Source: Oscillatoriales cyanobacterium USR001 (lineage in GTDB: Bacteria > Cyanobacteriota > Cyanobacteriia > Cyanobacteriales > Microcoleaceae). Taken from it: DNA of 51,951 nt. Below are positions 26,085 through 35,191 of the stretch, piece after piece (position 1 is the stretch's first letter; every line of letters begins with the position of its first letter). Under the pieces are notes generated by a model. It made no database searches, was not told where the DNA came from, and saw only the letters and a list, made by a program, of their open reading frames with translations. Location of the stretch: assembly GCA_001698425.1 (NCBI GenBank), contig MBRE01000055.1:250018-301968 (forward strand), written 5' to 3'. Made by a program: the position numbers and the translations under genes.

Positions 26085-28337
26085 ATGACTCCACCCCAGC
26101 CACCACAAAAACCTCGAACTATTCTGGGCGCAATTACTCAAGCAGTCCAGACGATCGCTCATGTTAATTTTAGACAGTTGGCGCTTAAACCTAATGCGAA
26201 AGTGCCGGAACTTTGGGTTCAGGATGCTAATGGGCCGGGGGCGGAAAAGTTTCCGCTGTTGGGCGATCGCTATTTATTAGGTCGTTCTTCTAAATGTGAT
26301 ATTTTAATTCGCAATCCTGTGGTGAGTCAGGTGCATTTGTCGCTGTCGCGAGACGCGACGCGGCGATCGCCTTTTGTGCTCCGAGATGAAGATTCTACTA
26401 ATGGGATTTATCGCGGTAAACGCAAGATTAAAAGTATTTCTCTTCGTCATGGTGATGTTTTTACGCTAGGACCGCCGGAATTAGCCGAGGCGGTGACTAT
26501 TAAGTATGTAAACCCGCCTGCTTGGTATATAAAAGCGATTCGTTACGGTTTTTATGGTGTGACTGGATTAACGGCGATCGCGGCGACATTTGTAGGGATT
26601 GAATGGACAAAATTTGATGTCCGACCAATTCCTAGAAGCGTGACAGGACCGGTAATTGTTTATGCTCGCGATGGACAAACACCGCTACGACCACCTAATA
26701 ATAATGCACACTTAGAATTAAAGCGGTTAAATGATTTTTCTCCTTATTTATCAAAGGCGGTAATTGCTTCTGAAGATTCGCGCTATTACTGGCATTTAGG
26801 AGTCGATCCAGTGGGGATTCTCAGAGCAGTATTGACAAATCTTAGAGGTGGGGGAATTAGAGAAGGTGCAAGTACAATTACCCAACAATTAGCAAGGAGT
26901 TTATTTCGAGATTATGTAGGTACTCAAGATTCTGCTGGCCGCAAGTTACGGGAGGCAATAGTAGCGCTGAAATTAGAGTTTTTTTATAGTAAAAAAGAAC
27001 TGTTGCAAACTTATTTGAATCGAGTTTTTCTAGGTATTGACCTTTACGGATTTGAGGATGCGGCGCGGTTTTATTTTGGTAAGTCGGCGAAAAATTTAAC
27101 TTTGTCAGAATCTGCGACTTTGGTGGGAATTTTGCCGGCTCCTAATAGTTTTAATCCGATTCAGAATTATCAGTTGGCGGTGGAATATCGCGATCGCGTT
27201 TTAGAAAGAATGCGATCGATGGGGATGGTTTCTCAGGAAGAAGCGGATCGAGCGAGGCGATCGCGCATTGAAATTAACCCGAAAGCACGGGAATTTTTGC
27301 AAAGTACAATTGCCCCTTATTTCTACAGTTATATTTTTACTGAATTGGAGTTTCTGTTAGGGGAACAATTGGCGAGAGAGGGGAATTTTATTGTGGAAAC
27401 AGGCTTAAATCCTCAGTTTCAAAGGGTGGCGGAAAGTTCGTTAAAAAATGCAGTAAATAATTCAGGAGGGGCGGCGGGTTTTTCCGAGGGAGCGATGGTA
27501 ACGCTTAATTCTAGCACTGGTGAAATTTTAGCATTAGTTGGGGGTGTAGATTATTTAAAAAGCCAATTTAATCGGGCAACGCAAGCGTTAAGACAACCTG
27601 GATCGACGTTTAAAATTTTTACTTATACGGCCGCAATTGAGCAGGGAATTTCCCCTAGCAAGGTGTATTCTTGTGCGCCGTTAAGTTGGGGAGGACAAAC
27701 TTTTAATGGTTGTGAAAGAAGTGGTGGTAGTGCGGATATCTATCGGGGTTTGGCGCAGTCGGAAAATGCGATCGCTTTGAGGGTTGCTCAGGATGTTGGT
27801 TTAGATAATGTAGTACAAATGGCAAGGCGTTTGGGGATTAAGTCTAATCTGAATCCTGTCCCTGGATTAGTGTTAGGTCAAAGTGAGGTAAATGTGTTAG
27901 AAATTACTGGAGCTTTTGGGGTTTTAGCTAATCGTGGAGTTGCCAATCGTCCCCACGCAATTAAGCGAATTATTGATAGTAGTGATTGCAAAGTTCGAGA
28001 TAATATTGATACTTGTCGGGTGATTTATGACTACCAGAAAGATCCCGCACGCGATCGGGGAGTTTTATCGCCTGAAGTCGCGGATACGATGACTGAATTA
28101 TTGCAAGGTGTAGTGCGGGATGGCACGGGAAGAGCGGCTTTTTTAGGATTAGGTGAGGCGGGGAAAACTGGAACAACTAATAATAATGTCGATCTTTGGT
28201 TTATTGGTTATCTTCCTAGTCAGAATCTGGTGACGGGGGTTTGGTTGGGAAATGATGATAATAGTGCGACTGCGGGAGGTAGTAGTAATGCGGCTCAATT
28301 ATGGGGGAATTATATGGGAAAAGTCGTGCAAAATTAA
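26085..28337 (+). CDS. FHA-fused class A penicillin-binding protein
   Basis: A bifunctional peptidoglycan synthase of 750 residues with an added N-terminal phosphopeptide-binding domain. The FHA domain (about 42-140) shows GRSSKCDILI (66-75), SQVHL (81-85) and STNG (104-107). A membrane anchor follows (about 152-172). The GT51 transglycosylase domain has catalytic E230 in ASEDSRYYWHLGVD and GASTITQQLARSLF (261-274). The transpeptidase has S507-K510 (GSTFK), SEN 559-561 and KTG 694-696. The FHA side is cytoplasmic, so Ser/Thr phosphorylation of a partner could control wall synthesis (inference). It has its own 97-nt leader after lspA. Confidence 0.93.
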   Translation: MTPPQPPQKPRTILGAITQAVQTIAHVNFRQLALKPNAKVPELWVQDANGPGAEKFPLLGDRYLLGRSSKCDILIRNPVVSQVHLSLSRDATRRSPFVLRDEDSTNGIYRGKRKIKSISLRHGDVFTLGPPELAEAVTIKYVNPPAWYIKAIRYGFYGVTGLTAIAATFVGIEWTKFDVRPIPRSVTGPVIVYARDGQTPLRPPNNNAHLELKRLNDFSPYLSKAVIASEDSRYYWHLGVDPVGILRAVLTNLRGGGIREGASTITQQLARSLFRDYVGTQDSAGRKLREAIVALKLEFFYSKKELLQTYLNRVFLGIDLYGFEDAARFYFGKSAKNLTLSESATLVGILPAPNSFNPIQNYQLAVEYRDRVLERMRSMGMVSQEEADRARRSRIEINPKAREFLQSTIAPYFYSYIFTELEFLLGEQLAREGNFIVETGLNPQFQRVAESSLKNAVNNSGGAAGFSEGAMVTLNSSTGEILALVGGVDYLKSQFNRATQALRQPGSTFKIFTYTAAIEQGISPSKVYSCAPLSWGGQTFNGCERSGGSADIYRGLAQSENAIALRVAQDVGLDNVVQMARRLGIKSNLNPVPGLVLGQSEVNVLEITGAFGVLANRGVANRPHAIKRIIDSSDCKVRDNIDTCRVIYDYQKDPARDRGVLSPEVADTMTELLQGVVRDGTGRAAFLGLGEAGKTGTTNNNVDLWFIGYLPSQNLVTGVWLGNDDNSATAGGSSNAAQLWGNYMGKVVQN

Positions 28338-28705
28338 ATTAATTAGTTGCACTGTCATAGATAAAAAACTTTTTTTCAATCCCATTTTGTGCGCGATCGA
28401 GGCTAAATAAATTATTTAACCAGAGAATTTTACTAGAAAAGCAGTCGCCGTTCAACCCACCGGGGGTAACAACTGGTAAGTCCAACAGAGACAACTTTCT
28501 CGCGATCGCCAGCTTTAAAAGGCTAATATAGTATAGATGTACTAGAATTTTTACAGCCAAAGCTTGAAACCATTGATTTGGTAATCTTGCTAAAAAGTAC
28601 AATAAACTATAAGCTAAGTTAAGTTCAAATAACTTTACCCTTTGTTCCCAGATCCAAAGCTCTATTTAAGTATTTACCATTTTGTGATGAGGAGACAACA
28701 GACCT
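28338..28705. other. Intergenic leader before ado
   Basis: No convincing gene in 368 nt. A candidate -10 (TATAGT near 28529) lies about 175 nt before the ado start, and GAGGAG at 28689-28694 serves as the ado ribosome binding site at an 11-nt spacing. A minus-strand open frame here (28339-28602) lacks any recognisable family pattern. Confidence 0.4.
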
Positions 28706-29401
28706 ATGCAGCAGCTTGAGGCTAAACCAGGAATCGACTTTCAAACGGAAACCTACAAGGATGCCTACAGCCGGATTAACGCCATTGTAATCGAAGGCGA
28801 ACAGGAGGCCTACGAGAACTACATCCAACTCGGTCAAATGCTCCCCGAACAAAACGAGGTGTTGATTGACTTGTCCAAGATGGAACACCGCCATAAGAAA
28901 GGATTTCAAGCTTGCGGTCGCAATTTGAGTGTAACGCCGGATATGGAATTTGCTAAAAACTTCTTTGCCGGACTGCATGGCAATTTCCAAGAAGCAGCCG
29001 CCGCACATAAGGTAGTCACTTGTTTGGTGATTCAATCATTGATTATCGAGTGCTTCGCGATCGCCGCTTACAATATCTACATCCCCGTTGCCGACGATTT
29101 TGCCCGTAAAATCACCGAAGGCGTAGTCAAAGACGAATACAGCCACCTCAATTTTGGCGAAGAATGGCTCAAAGCCCACTTTGAGGAATCAAAAGCCGAA
29201 ATTGAAGCAGCCAACCGCCAAAATTTACCCCTAGTTTGGCGGATGCTGAACGAAGTTGAGGACGATGCCCACGTTTTGGGTATGGAAAAAGACGCTCTAG
29301 TTGAGGATTTTATGATAGCCTACGGCGAAGCCCTCAACAATATCGGATTTACCACACGCGACATTATGCGAATGTCTGCTTATGGCCTTACTGCTGCATA
29401 G
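28706..29401 (+). CDS. ado: Aldehyde deformylating oxygenase
   Basis: Converts C16/C18 fatty aldehydes to C15/C17 alkanes plus formate, the final step of cyanobacterial hydrocarbon synthesis. It is a 231-residue ferritin-like di-iron protein. The metal ligands are in place: E32, E60 and H63 (KMEHRH), E115, E144 and H147 (DEYSH). C70, the conserved cysteine, is also present. The partner aar follows after 72 nt, with a heptamer array between. Confidence 0.97.
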   Translation: MQQLEAKPGIDFQTETYKDAYSRINAIVIEGEQEAYENYIQLGQMLPEQNEVLIDLSKMEHRHKKGFQACGRNLSVTPDMEFAKNFFAGLHGNFQEAAAAHKVVTCLVIQSLIIECFAIAAYNIYIPVADDFARKITEGVVKDEYSHLNFGEEWLKAHFEESKAEIEAANRQNLPLVWRMLNEVEDDAHVLGMEKDALVEDFMIAYGEALNNIGFTTRDIMRMSAYGLTAA

Positions 29402-29403
29402 AA

Positions 29404-29444
29404 ATAGATAACAGTTAACAGTTAACTGTTAACTGTTAACAATT
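29404..29444. repeat. Heptamer array GTTAACA/GTTAACT between ado and aar
   Basis: Five units of the 7-bp type, two as CAGTTAA and three as CTGTTAA, form a self-complementary block (AACAGTTAACAGTTAACTG and onward) that can fold as a hairpin between the two alkane genes. Confidence 0.8.
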
Positions 29445-29473
29445 CCACCTAACAAAAACAGATTTTTTATTTA

Positions 29474-30496
29474 ATGTTTGGTTTAATCGGTCACTTAACT
29501 AGCTTAGAACACGCCCAATCAGTTGCCAAAGATTTGGGTTATCCAGAATATGCCGATCAGGGACTTGACTTTTGGTGCAGCGCTCCCCCTCAAATCGTTG
29601 ATAATATCACTGTTACTAGCATCACGGGTCAAAAAATAGAAGGTCGCTATGTGGAATCTTGCTTTCTACCAGAAATGTTAGCAAGTAGGCGGATTAAAGC
29701 AGCCACGCGCAAAATTATTAATGCAATGGCTCATGCTCAAAAGCATGGCATTAATATTACGGCTTTGGGCGGTTTTTCTTCGATTATCTTTGAGAATTTT
29801 AATTTGCAACAAATTCAACAAATTCGCAATATTAAGTTGGAGTTTGAACGTTTTACAACGGGGAATACTCATACTGCTTATATTATCTGCCGCCAGGTGG
29901 AGGAGGCAGCGCCTAAATTGGGGATAGATTTGTCACAGGCAACTGTGGCAGTTTGTGGGGCGACTGGTGATATTGGGAGTGCGGTTTGTCGGTGGTTGAA
30001 TCATCGGACGAATGTGAAAGAGTTGCTGTTAGTGGCTCGCGATCGCGAACGTTTACAAGCCTTAGAATTAGAACTAGGGCGAGGGAAAATCATGGATTTA
30101 GAGGAAGCTTTACCTCTAGCAGATATTGTGGTTTGGGTAGCAAGTATGCCTAAAGGCGTGGAAATCGATCTCAAGGAATTAAAGCAACCTTGTTTGATGA
30201 TTGATGGCGGCTATCCGAAAAATTTGGCAAGCAAAGTTCAACATCCCGGCATTTATGTGCTTCAGGGTGGCATAGTCGAACATTCCCTAGATATTGACTG
30301 GAAAATTATGAAAATAGTCAGTATGGATGTACCGGCGCGTCAGTTGTTTGCTTGTTTTGCTGAATCAATGTTACTAGAGTTTGAAAAGTGGTACACGAAC
30401 TTTTCCTGGGGGCGAAATCAGATTACTATTGAAAAAATGGAGATGATTGGCAAGATTTCTCTAAAACACGGATTTAGACCCCTCTTGCTGTTTTAA
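29474..30496 (+). CDS. aar: Long-chain acyl-ACP reductase
   Basis: Reduces acyl-ACP to fatty aldehyde with NADPH, supplying Ado. The 340-residue length is typical. Visible features are the N-terminal [15 protein letters not shown], the Rossmann motif GATGDIGSA (162-170) and the active-site cysteine C294 in [17 protein letters not shown], which forms the acyl-enzyme. ado and aar are adjacent and co-directional, the standard cyanobacterial arrangement. The accA gene that often follows is not here; a convergent TerB-like gene follows instead. Confidence 0.97.
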   Translation: MFGLIGHLTSLEHAQSVAKDLGYPEYADQGLDFWCSAPPQIVDNITVTSITGQKIEGRYVESCFLPEMLASRRIKAATRKIINAMAHAQKHGINITALGGFSSIIFENFNLQQIQQIRNIKLEFERFTTGNTHTAYIICRQVEEAAPKLGIDLSQATVAVCGATGDIGSAVCRWLNHRTNVKELLLVARDRERLQALELELGRGKIMDLEEALPLADIVVWVASMPKGVEIDLKELKQPCLMIDGGYPKNLASKVQHPGIYVLQGGIVEHSLDIDWKIMKIVSMDVPARQLFACFAESMLLEFEKWYTNFSWGRNQITIEKMEMIGKISLKHGFRPLLLF

Positions 30497-30546
30497 CGGT
30501 TCACAGTTAACAGTTAACTGTTAACAAATAACAGTTAACAGCTAAT
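30497..30546. repeat. Heptamer array downstream of aar
   Basis: Six degenerate units (CAGTTAA, CTGTTAA, CAAATAA) fill the space between the convergent aar and TerB-like genes and touch the stop codon of the latter. Confidence 0.75.
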
Positions 30547-31018
30547 TGTGATCCGTGCAGTTCTTAATGATCATTACCTCCATGATTTTTTGACCAATTT
30601 CGTCTTTAAGTTCTAAAGATTCCCAGAGATCAACTAATAAGTCTTGTTCCTCTTGGGTAAAAACTCCATCAGCTAAAACTAAATCTGCGGCGAGAGCAAA
30701 AGCTGTTTGTCGCAATTTTGGTGTGAGTCCATTTTTAGCGGCTACGAATACATCCGAAGGTTTGTATTTATTTACCAACCCTAAAACTTTCTTAAAAAGT
30801 TCTTGGAATTCTTCGCGGGAATAAGCACTAAAAAGGCGAACATGGTTTGCAGCCAGGGTTTGCTTTTCTTGTTCGGCCATTTTGCCATCGGCACTGACGG
30901 CTAATATGGAAATGGCCATTAGTGCTTCTGGTGCATTGAGTTCGAGGCTACTGGCTTTACTGTTGCCAGTTTTGAAGAAGTCGGCGGCTTTTGCGTGTTT
31001 TTGGTCTTGGTAGGACAT
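30542..31018 (-). CDS. TerB-like protein
   Basis: A 158-residue all-helical protein of the tellurite-resistance TerB/DUF533-like family. Two equivalent acidic helix pairs are visible: PEALMAISILAVSADGKMAEQEKQTL (about 29-54) and TAFALAADLVLADGVFTQEEQDLLVDL (about 105-131), each with the Ala-Asp-Gly turn thought to bind metal. There is no signal peptide. Family members occur in stress and membrane-surveillance systems; a specific role here is unknown. It lies 190 nt downstream of the DUF4058 gene on the same strand. Confidence 0.82.
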   Translation of the reverse strand: MSYQDQKHAKAADFFKTGNSKASSLELNAPEALMAISILAVSADGKMAEQEKQTLAANHVRLFSAYSREEFQELFKKVLGLVNKYKPSDVFVAAKNGLTPKLRQTAFALAADLVLADGVFTQEEQDLLVDLWESLELKDEIGQKIMEVMIIKNCTDHN

Positions 31019-31167
31019 GATTTAGTGTGAGTAAAAATTTATCAAGTAAAGTGTGGGAAGTAGAAAACTCTGAGGCTTTCGCCCTGGGAGTGTCAATTAG
31101 TTTTAAGTTTACAAGAAGTTGAGGCGATCGCAAATCCTCATGGCTATATTATAACTCTCAAGTTGAT

Positions 31168-31217
31168 ATAAATAGGAGGGCAGAAATCGCGAATGCGCGA
31201 TCGCTCTCCTACGATTC
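31168..31217. repeat. Imperfect inverted repeat at 3' end of DUF4058 gene
   Basis: AGGAGGGCAGAAATCGCG and, after AATG, CGCGATCGCTCTCCTA are partly complementary, giving a stem with a bulge that overlaps the DUF4058 stop codon region. It may serve as a terminator. Confidence 0.4.
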
Positions 31218-31832
31218 CGTTAACGATCGCACCCATTGAAAATCACTCTCACTCAGCGGTGGGACAGGCTGCTGTGAGTAATCAATTGCCAAATCTAAGG
31301 CTGCTTCTTGATAAATTTGTGCCAAAACCTCAGATAAATTCACAATAGGTTCTGACTCTAGTGGTTGTAAAGGAAACAAGAATTGGGGAATGGATTCACG
31401 CAGATTAAAGGGATATAATTCAGCTTCGGGACGGAGATTAGCCCTACTAACCAGAATGCGGTAATCTGAGGGAATTGAAGCGTCCATTGGCATAAAGTTT
31501 CCCATTCTCAGTAAATCAATTTCAACTAAGTGAGTTACACTATTCAACACTTTTTGTCGCTTGGTGAGGTATTTTTCTTGACCTTCACCCACTCGTTTAT
31601 TCTTGGGTGAGAGGAATTCTACGACTGTTATCACCTTTCCAGTCTTAATCTCCCGAATCTCCAAATAGCGTTCGGTAATTTCTTCAGTCAAATTTTCTAC
31701 GGCGGCTCGATATTTTGGTATGAGCAAGGGATTGAGCGATCGCGCCAGTTCGACAATTAGCCAGGAGTGAACCTCTGACCACAAAGAAGGATTTTCAAGA
31801 TAAGGATTCATGCCTGGAAAATTTGGTGCCAT
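31209..31832 (-). CDS. DUF4058 family protein, internally shortened
   Basis: The 207-residue protein has the DUF4058 opening FPGMNPYLENPSLWSEVHSWLI (about 5-26) and core ERYLEIREIKTGKVITVVEFLSPKNKR (54-80), then THLVEIDLLRMG, SDYRILVSRANLRPEAELYPFNLRESIP and the C-terminal IDYSQQPVPPLSESD. Full-length members, as I know them, have about 45 more residues between AVENLTEE and RYLEIR; that block is missing here while the frame is kept. The VVEFLSPKNK motif recalls PD-(D/E)XK/Uma2-like proteins (inference). The gene begins 23 nt after the reverse transcriptase stop, so the two are probably cotranscribed. Function unknown. Confidence 0.8.
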   Translation of the reverse strand: MAPNFPGMNPYLENPSLWSEVHSWLIVELARSLNPLLIPKYRAAVENLTEEITERYLEIREIKTGKVITVVEFLSPKNKRVGEGQEKYLTKRQKVLNSVTHLVEIDLLRMGNFMPMDASIPSDYRILVSRANLRPEAELYPFNLRESIPQFLFPLQPLESEPIVNLSEVLAQIYQEAALDLAIDYSQQPVPPLSESDFQWVRSLTES

Positions 31833-31855
31833 AAATGTAAATCTAATTGGTAAAT

Positions 31856-33265
31856 CTAATTGCGGTGACGGTATAGTTCTTTAATTTGTTTTACCTGTTG
31901 TTGAAATTCTGCACCTTTTTCTGGGTTAACCATTGCGACAAAGTTAGCAAAGCCTTGAATTGATGCTATAACGTCGGCAGAATTACCCCAGCGTTTACCT
32001 TCTGGGCCATCTTTTTCTATTTGATATAAAGTAGCACGAAAGCGTTTTAATTCTTTTTTAGAAAGACTAATTTTCTCGTTGACTACAATACCTGTAACTT
32101 CTTGTTGCCGATTTTTCCGCAGGATTCTGGTTTTTTGTTCATTAATTTTAAATCCTTCGTGATTAACAATTGATTCTGTGCGTTTGAGGATGTTACAAAT
32201 ATGACGCAAACTGTTACCTGAAGCCGAAAAAGTTAAGTCGTCGGCGTAACGAGTATAAACAAATCCTAAGTCTTCAGCCATTTGAGTTAGGCGTTTATCC
32301 AGACGACGACATAGTAAATTAGTAATGGCTGGACTGGCAGGAGAACCTTGGGGTAAATGGCGATTTGTTAATGCTACAAAGTAAGTTTTGCCGTCTATTT
32401 CTACTTCTTCAATTTCTGGTTCTGTACATAGTAAACCAAAAATTGTAGCGGCGATTTCTGAGTAGCCGAAGGATTGGAAAAGTCCTTTGACTCGTTGATA
32501 AGAAATTGAGGGGAAAAAATCTTTAAGATCGAAATTGATGATTACTTCTGCTTGGACATGAGGTTGGGCGTTTGTGACTATTGAGTGTTGGGTGCGAAAG
32601 CCATGAGCGGCTGTATGCAGTGCCATTTTTTCTAATATGTTGGTGAGCAGCCAATGCTGTACTTTTTTCAGGCGTGGCATGGGTGCAGAAATGAGACGAT
32701 CGCCCCCGGTTTTTTTAGGTATTTTAAAACGAATATAATGGGAAATTGTGGAAGTTTTACGGGAAAATGCTAGAAAACGCAATTGTCCGATACTAATATC
32801 GATCGCGGCGGCAATTTCTTCGGGTGTATTACAAATGGGTAATCCATAATTTTGTAAGCGTTCAACTTCGGAGTTACTGTTATTTAATCCTGCCGATACA
32901 CCATCGCCAAGATAAAGAATTTCTTGTTGTTTTCTCTGTTGCCAATTTGCCGATTTTTCTTGCCTTTCTCTTTCCCGACGCTCTTTAGTTTCCTGCTGTT
33001 TTTGCCGCGATTCTGCAAGGCGTTGCTGAAGTGCTTGTTTGCGAAGGAATTTTTCGTTTTGAAGTTGGCGACTTTGTTGCCGCAACTCATTAAGTTCTCG
33101 TATAATTTCTCCTTGGCGACGAATTTCATCGGCGGGATCTTGTGGAATTTCGCCTTGAGCCGGCCAAAATCCATAACGGATCATTTCTTCGAGGATGAAT
33201 TCTTCTCTACCAATTTCTCGAATGCGATCGTATAATTCTTGACGGGTACGTGGTTGATCTGTCAT
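31856..33265 (-). CDS. Retron-type reverse transcriptase with N-terminal coiled coil
   Basis: A 469-residue protein. Residues 1-115 form a charged, Gln/Arg/Glu-rich region likely to be a coiled coil (about 48-115). The reverse transcriptase domain (about 140-440) has FDLKDFFPS (245-253), LPQGSPASPAITNL (304-317) and the catalytic YADD (340-343). Both hallmarks of retron RTs are present: NAxxH as NAQPH (232-236) and VTG in EVTGIVVNEK (390-392). There is no maturase or thumb X domain of group II introns. Only 84 nt separate it from the Nif11-like gene upstream, with no room for a normal msr-msd. Retron RTs make msDNA and act in anti-phage defence; whether this one does is open. Confidence 0.88.
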   Translation of the reverse strand: MTDQPRTRQELYDRIREIGREEFILEEMIRYGFWPAQGEIPQDPADEIRRQGEIIRELNELRQQSRQLQNEKFLRKQALQQRLAESRQKQQETKERRERERQEKSANWQQRKQQEILYLGDGVSAGLNNSNSEVERLQNYGLPICNTPEEIAAAIDISIGQLRFLAFSRKTSTISHYIRFKIPKKTGGDRLISAPMPRLKKVQHWLLTNILEKMALHTAAHGFRTQHSIVTNAQPHVQAEVIINFDLKDFFPSISYQRVKGLFQSFGYSEIAATIFGLLCTEPEIEEVEIDGKTYFVALTNRHLPQGSPASPAITNLLCRRLDKRLTQMAEDLGFVYTRYADDLTFSASGNSLRHICNILKRTESIVNHEGFKINEQKTRILRKNRQQEVTGIVVNEKISLSKKELKRFRATLYQIEKDGPEGKRWGNSADVIASIQGFANFVAMVNPEKGAEFQQQVKQIKELYRHRN

Positions 33266-33313
33266 ATTTTTAAGTTAGTATTTGTTAGTTTTATTTTAAA
33301 GAATGAAGATTTT

Positions 33314-33343
33314 GTAGGGGTAGTGCCCCGTGCCTACCCCTAC
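33314..33343. repeat. REP-like palindrome before the RT gene
   Basis: GTAGGGGTA (33314-33322) and TACCCCTAC (33335-33343) form a 9-bp stem with a GC-rich 12-nt loop. It lies between the Nif11-like gene and the RT gene, directly after the former's stop, and may act as a terminator. Confidence 0.6.
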
Positions 33344-33349
33344 ACCGAC

Positions 33350-35011
33350 TTATCGTTTACCTGAGAAAAAATTTACAGTTTTTTGGAATAAGGATAAGCC
33401 CTGATCTGATTGTTTTTCTAACTCAGATAAGCCTGTTTTTAAGGCAAACTCTTTCTGGGAAATTTTACCAGCCTGACGCTGTTCAAATGCGTCTACTACC
33501 ATAATTAAGTCATCTACAGAAAACTGAAAACCGTATTTTGCCGCCAGTTTAATTACCGCAGATCCCTGTTTACCTTTGAGAGCGATTGCCTCTTCATCAT
33601 CCAGTTCAGTAATGGTACTAATATCACCATCACCGACCCCAAGTACGCTTTTCACTTCTTGTTTGAGTGCCGCATCTTCAGCGGTTCTTAACATAAAGGA
33701 AATCACGGCGCTCGATTTAGCCGATCGCATTTTTTTATTATCCACATATTCAATTTTGATTTCTCCGTTAGGTAGGGTAGTTTTGCGGTAGCGACGACCT
33801 AAATACATCAACTCTACAGTGGTGGCTTTTTTGGCATCAGCAATACCCGTTAACAGAGAAAAATCTTCTGGTGAAATTTCCCCTAGTTTTTGCTGTCCAA
33901 ATATATCAATCACTTTGTTCAAATCTTCTACAGAAAACTGAAACCCATATTTACTCGCTAATTCGATAACTAACGAATTTTTCTGGCTTTTCAGTGCTTG
34001 GGCTTCTTCCGCGTCTAATTCATCAACACTGCTAATATCTCCATCTCCAACTCCCAAAATTTGTTTTAGTTCTTGTTTCAATTGTGAGTCATCACCAGTT
34101 TTTTCCATAAACTGCACCACTTGTGCTGTGGCTTGATGTGTGTTGTTTGCAGGTACTTGAGTCGTTACAGTTTTACGATAGCGACGACCTTGAAATATCA
34201 AGTCTATGGTTTTTCCTGCGGAAGACAGGCGATCTTGAGCATATTTATTCAGATTTGATGAAGCCAAAAACTCAGAAAATTTCGTTTCAGAAATTTCTCC
34301 AGCTTGGTGCTTTTCAAAAATATCAATGACTTTAATTAAGTCATTGCTGGAGAAGTTAAAGCCATTTTCTTTGGCTAAGTTTACCACTGAAGCCCCATAC
34401 TTACCCTTGAGTGCTGTAGCTTCTGAGGCATCAAGTTCTTGGATATTACTAATATTTCCATCTCCCACTCCTATTGCTGTTTGAAGCTGTTTTTGTAATG
34501 CCTCATCTTTAGCTGTTTTTTCCATAAACTCAATCACTTGTGCGATCGCGCTAGAAGATGGGAGATCGTCCGGTGTGATGGCACTAATTGTGGTAATGGT
34601 TTGAGTTGTCGGTGCGACTTTTTTAGTATAGCGCCGACCCAAAAACACTAACTCGATCGTTTGTGTCGTTTGTGCATTTGAAACAAGGCGATCTTTGGTA
34701 TTTTGATGCAGATTTGCGGAACTAATAAAGTTAGCAAATTCAGATTCCGAAAGTTCTCCTGACTGTTTTTTTTCAAAAACATCAATTACTTTAATTAACT
34801 CTTCTGGAGAAAATTGAAACCCATTTTTAGCCCCTAACTCTACGACGGCAGCCCCCCTTTGGCCTTTCAGTGCTGCTGCTTCTGAAGCATCAAGTTGATC
34901 GATACTACTAATATCACCGTCTCCAGTTCCTATCACATTTTGAAGCTGTTGCTGTAATGTTTGATCTTGAGCAGTTTTTTCCATAAATTGGATCACTTGT
35001 TCTATGCTCAT
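33350..35011 (-). CDS. Protein with four Nif11-like repeats
   Basis: A 553-residue protein made of four tandem modules starting near residues 4, 157, 296 and 434. Each module has a helix VIQFMEKTAQDQTLQQQL, a segment G(V/T)GDGDISSIDELDAxEAxALKG, then VVELAxxxGFQFSxEDLxKVIDxFE with a following (S)GE(I/L)S. The first three end in a short strand LVFLGRRYTKK. The helix and the AKxxGFxFSxEEL pattern match the Nif11 domain, here with an inserted acidic GDGDIS turn that resembles a calcium loop (inference). There is no signal peptide. Nif11 proteins are abundant in cyanobacteria, some as leaders of RiPP precursors; this repeat form has no known role. It is upstream of the RT gene. Confidence 0.75.
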   Translation of the reverse strand: MSIEQVIQFMEKTAQDQTLQQQLQNVIGTGDGDISSIDQLDASEAAALKGQRGAAVVELGAKNGFQFSPEELIKVIDVFEKKQSGELSESEFANFISSANLHQNTKDRLVSNAQTTQTIELVFLGRRYTKKVAPTTQTITTISAITPDDLPSSSAIAQVIEFMEKTAKDEALQKQLQTAIGVGDGNISNIQELDASEATALKGKYGASVVNLAKENGFNFSSNDLIKVIDIFEKHQAGEISETKFSEFLASSNLNKYAQDRLSSAGKTIDLIFQGRRYRKTVTTQVPANNTHQATAQVVQFMEKTGDDSQLKQELKQILGVGDGDISSVDELDAEEAQALKSQKNSLVIELASKYGFQFSVEDLNKVIDIFGQQKLGEISPEDFSLLTGIADAKKATTVELMYLGRRYRKTTLPNGEIKIEYVDNKKMRSAKSSAVISFMLRTAEDAALKQEVKSVLGVGDGDISTITELDDEEAIALKGKQGSAVIKLAAKYGFQFSVDDLIMVVDAFEQRQAGKISQKEFALKTGLSELEKQSDQGLSLFQKTVNFFSGKR

Positions 35012-35191
35012 GTTTTCAATCTCCTTAAATTATTGTTTTTCGGAATTTTTCTTAATTTAAAACTTAAAATAACCCAAATTTTCGATCGATTTCAAATAAT
35101 TATATTAAAATTTGTGACAGAATTTTGAAAAATCAAGTATTTTCACTTTCTAATTATCTACAATTCTTAACATTTATTTTGATGAGTCAGC

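Noticed and set aside
28339..28602. 87-codon minus-strand frame upstream of ado
   Set aside because: No recognisable pattern, lies in a leader region, and no ribosome binding site.
31856..33265. Group II intron or diversity-generating retroelement RT
   Set aside because: NAxxH and VTG favour retron type; no maturase domain, intron ends, template/variable repeat pair or Avd-like gene.
33266..33349. msr-msd of the retron-type RT
   Set aside because: Only 84 nt, with one short GTAGGG palindrome that occurs elsewhere in the window; no long a1/a2 repeats.
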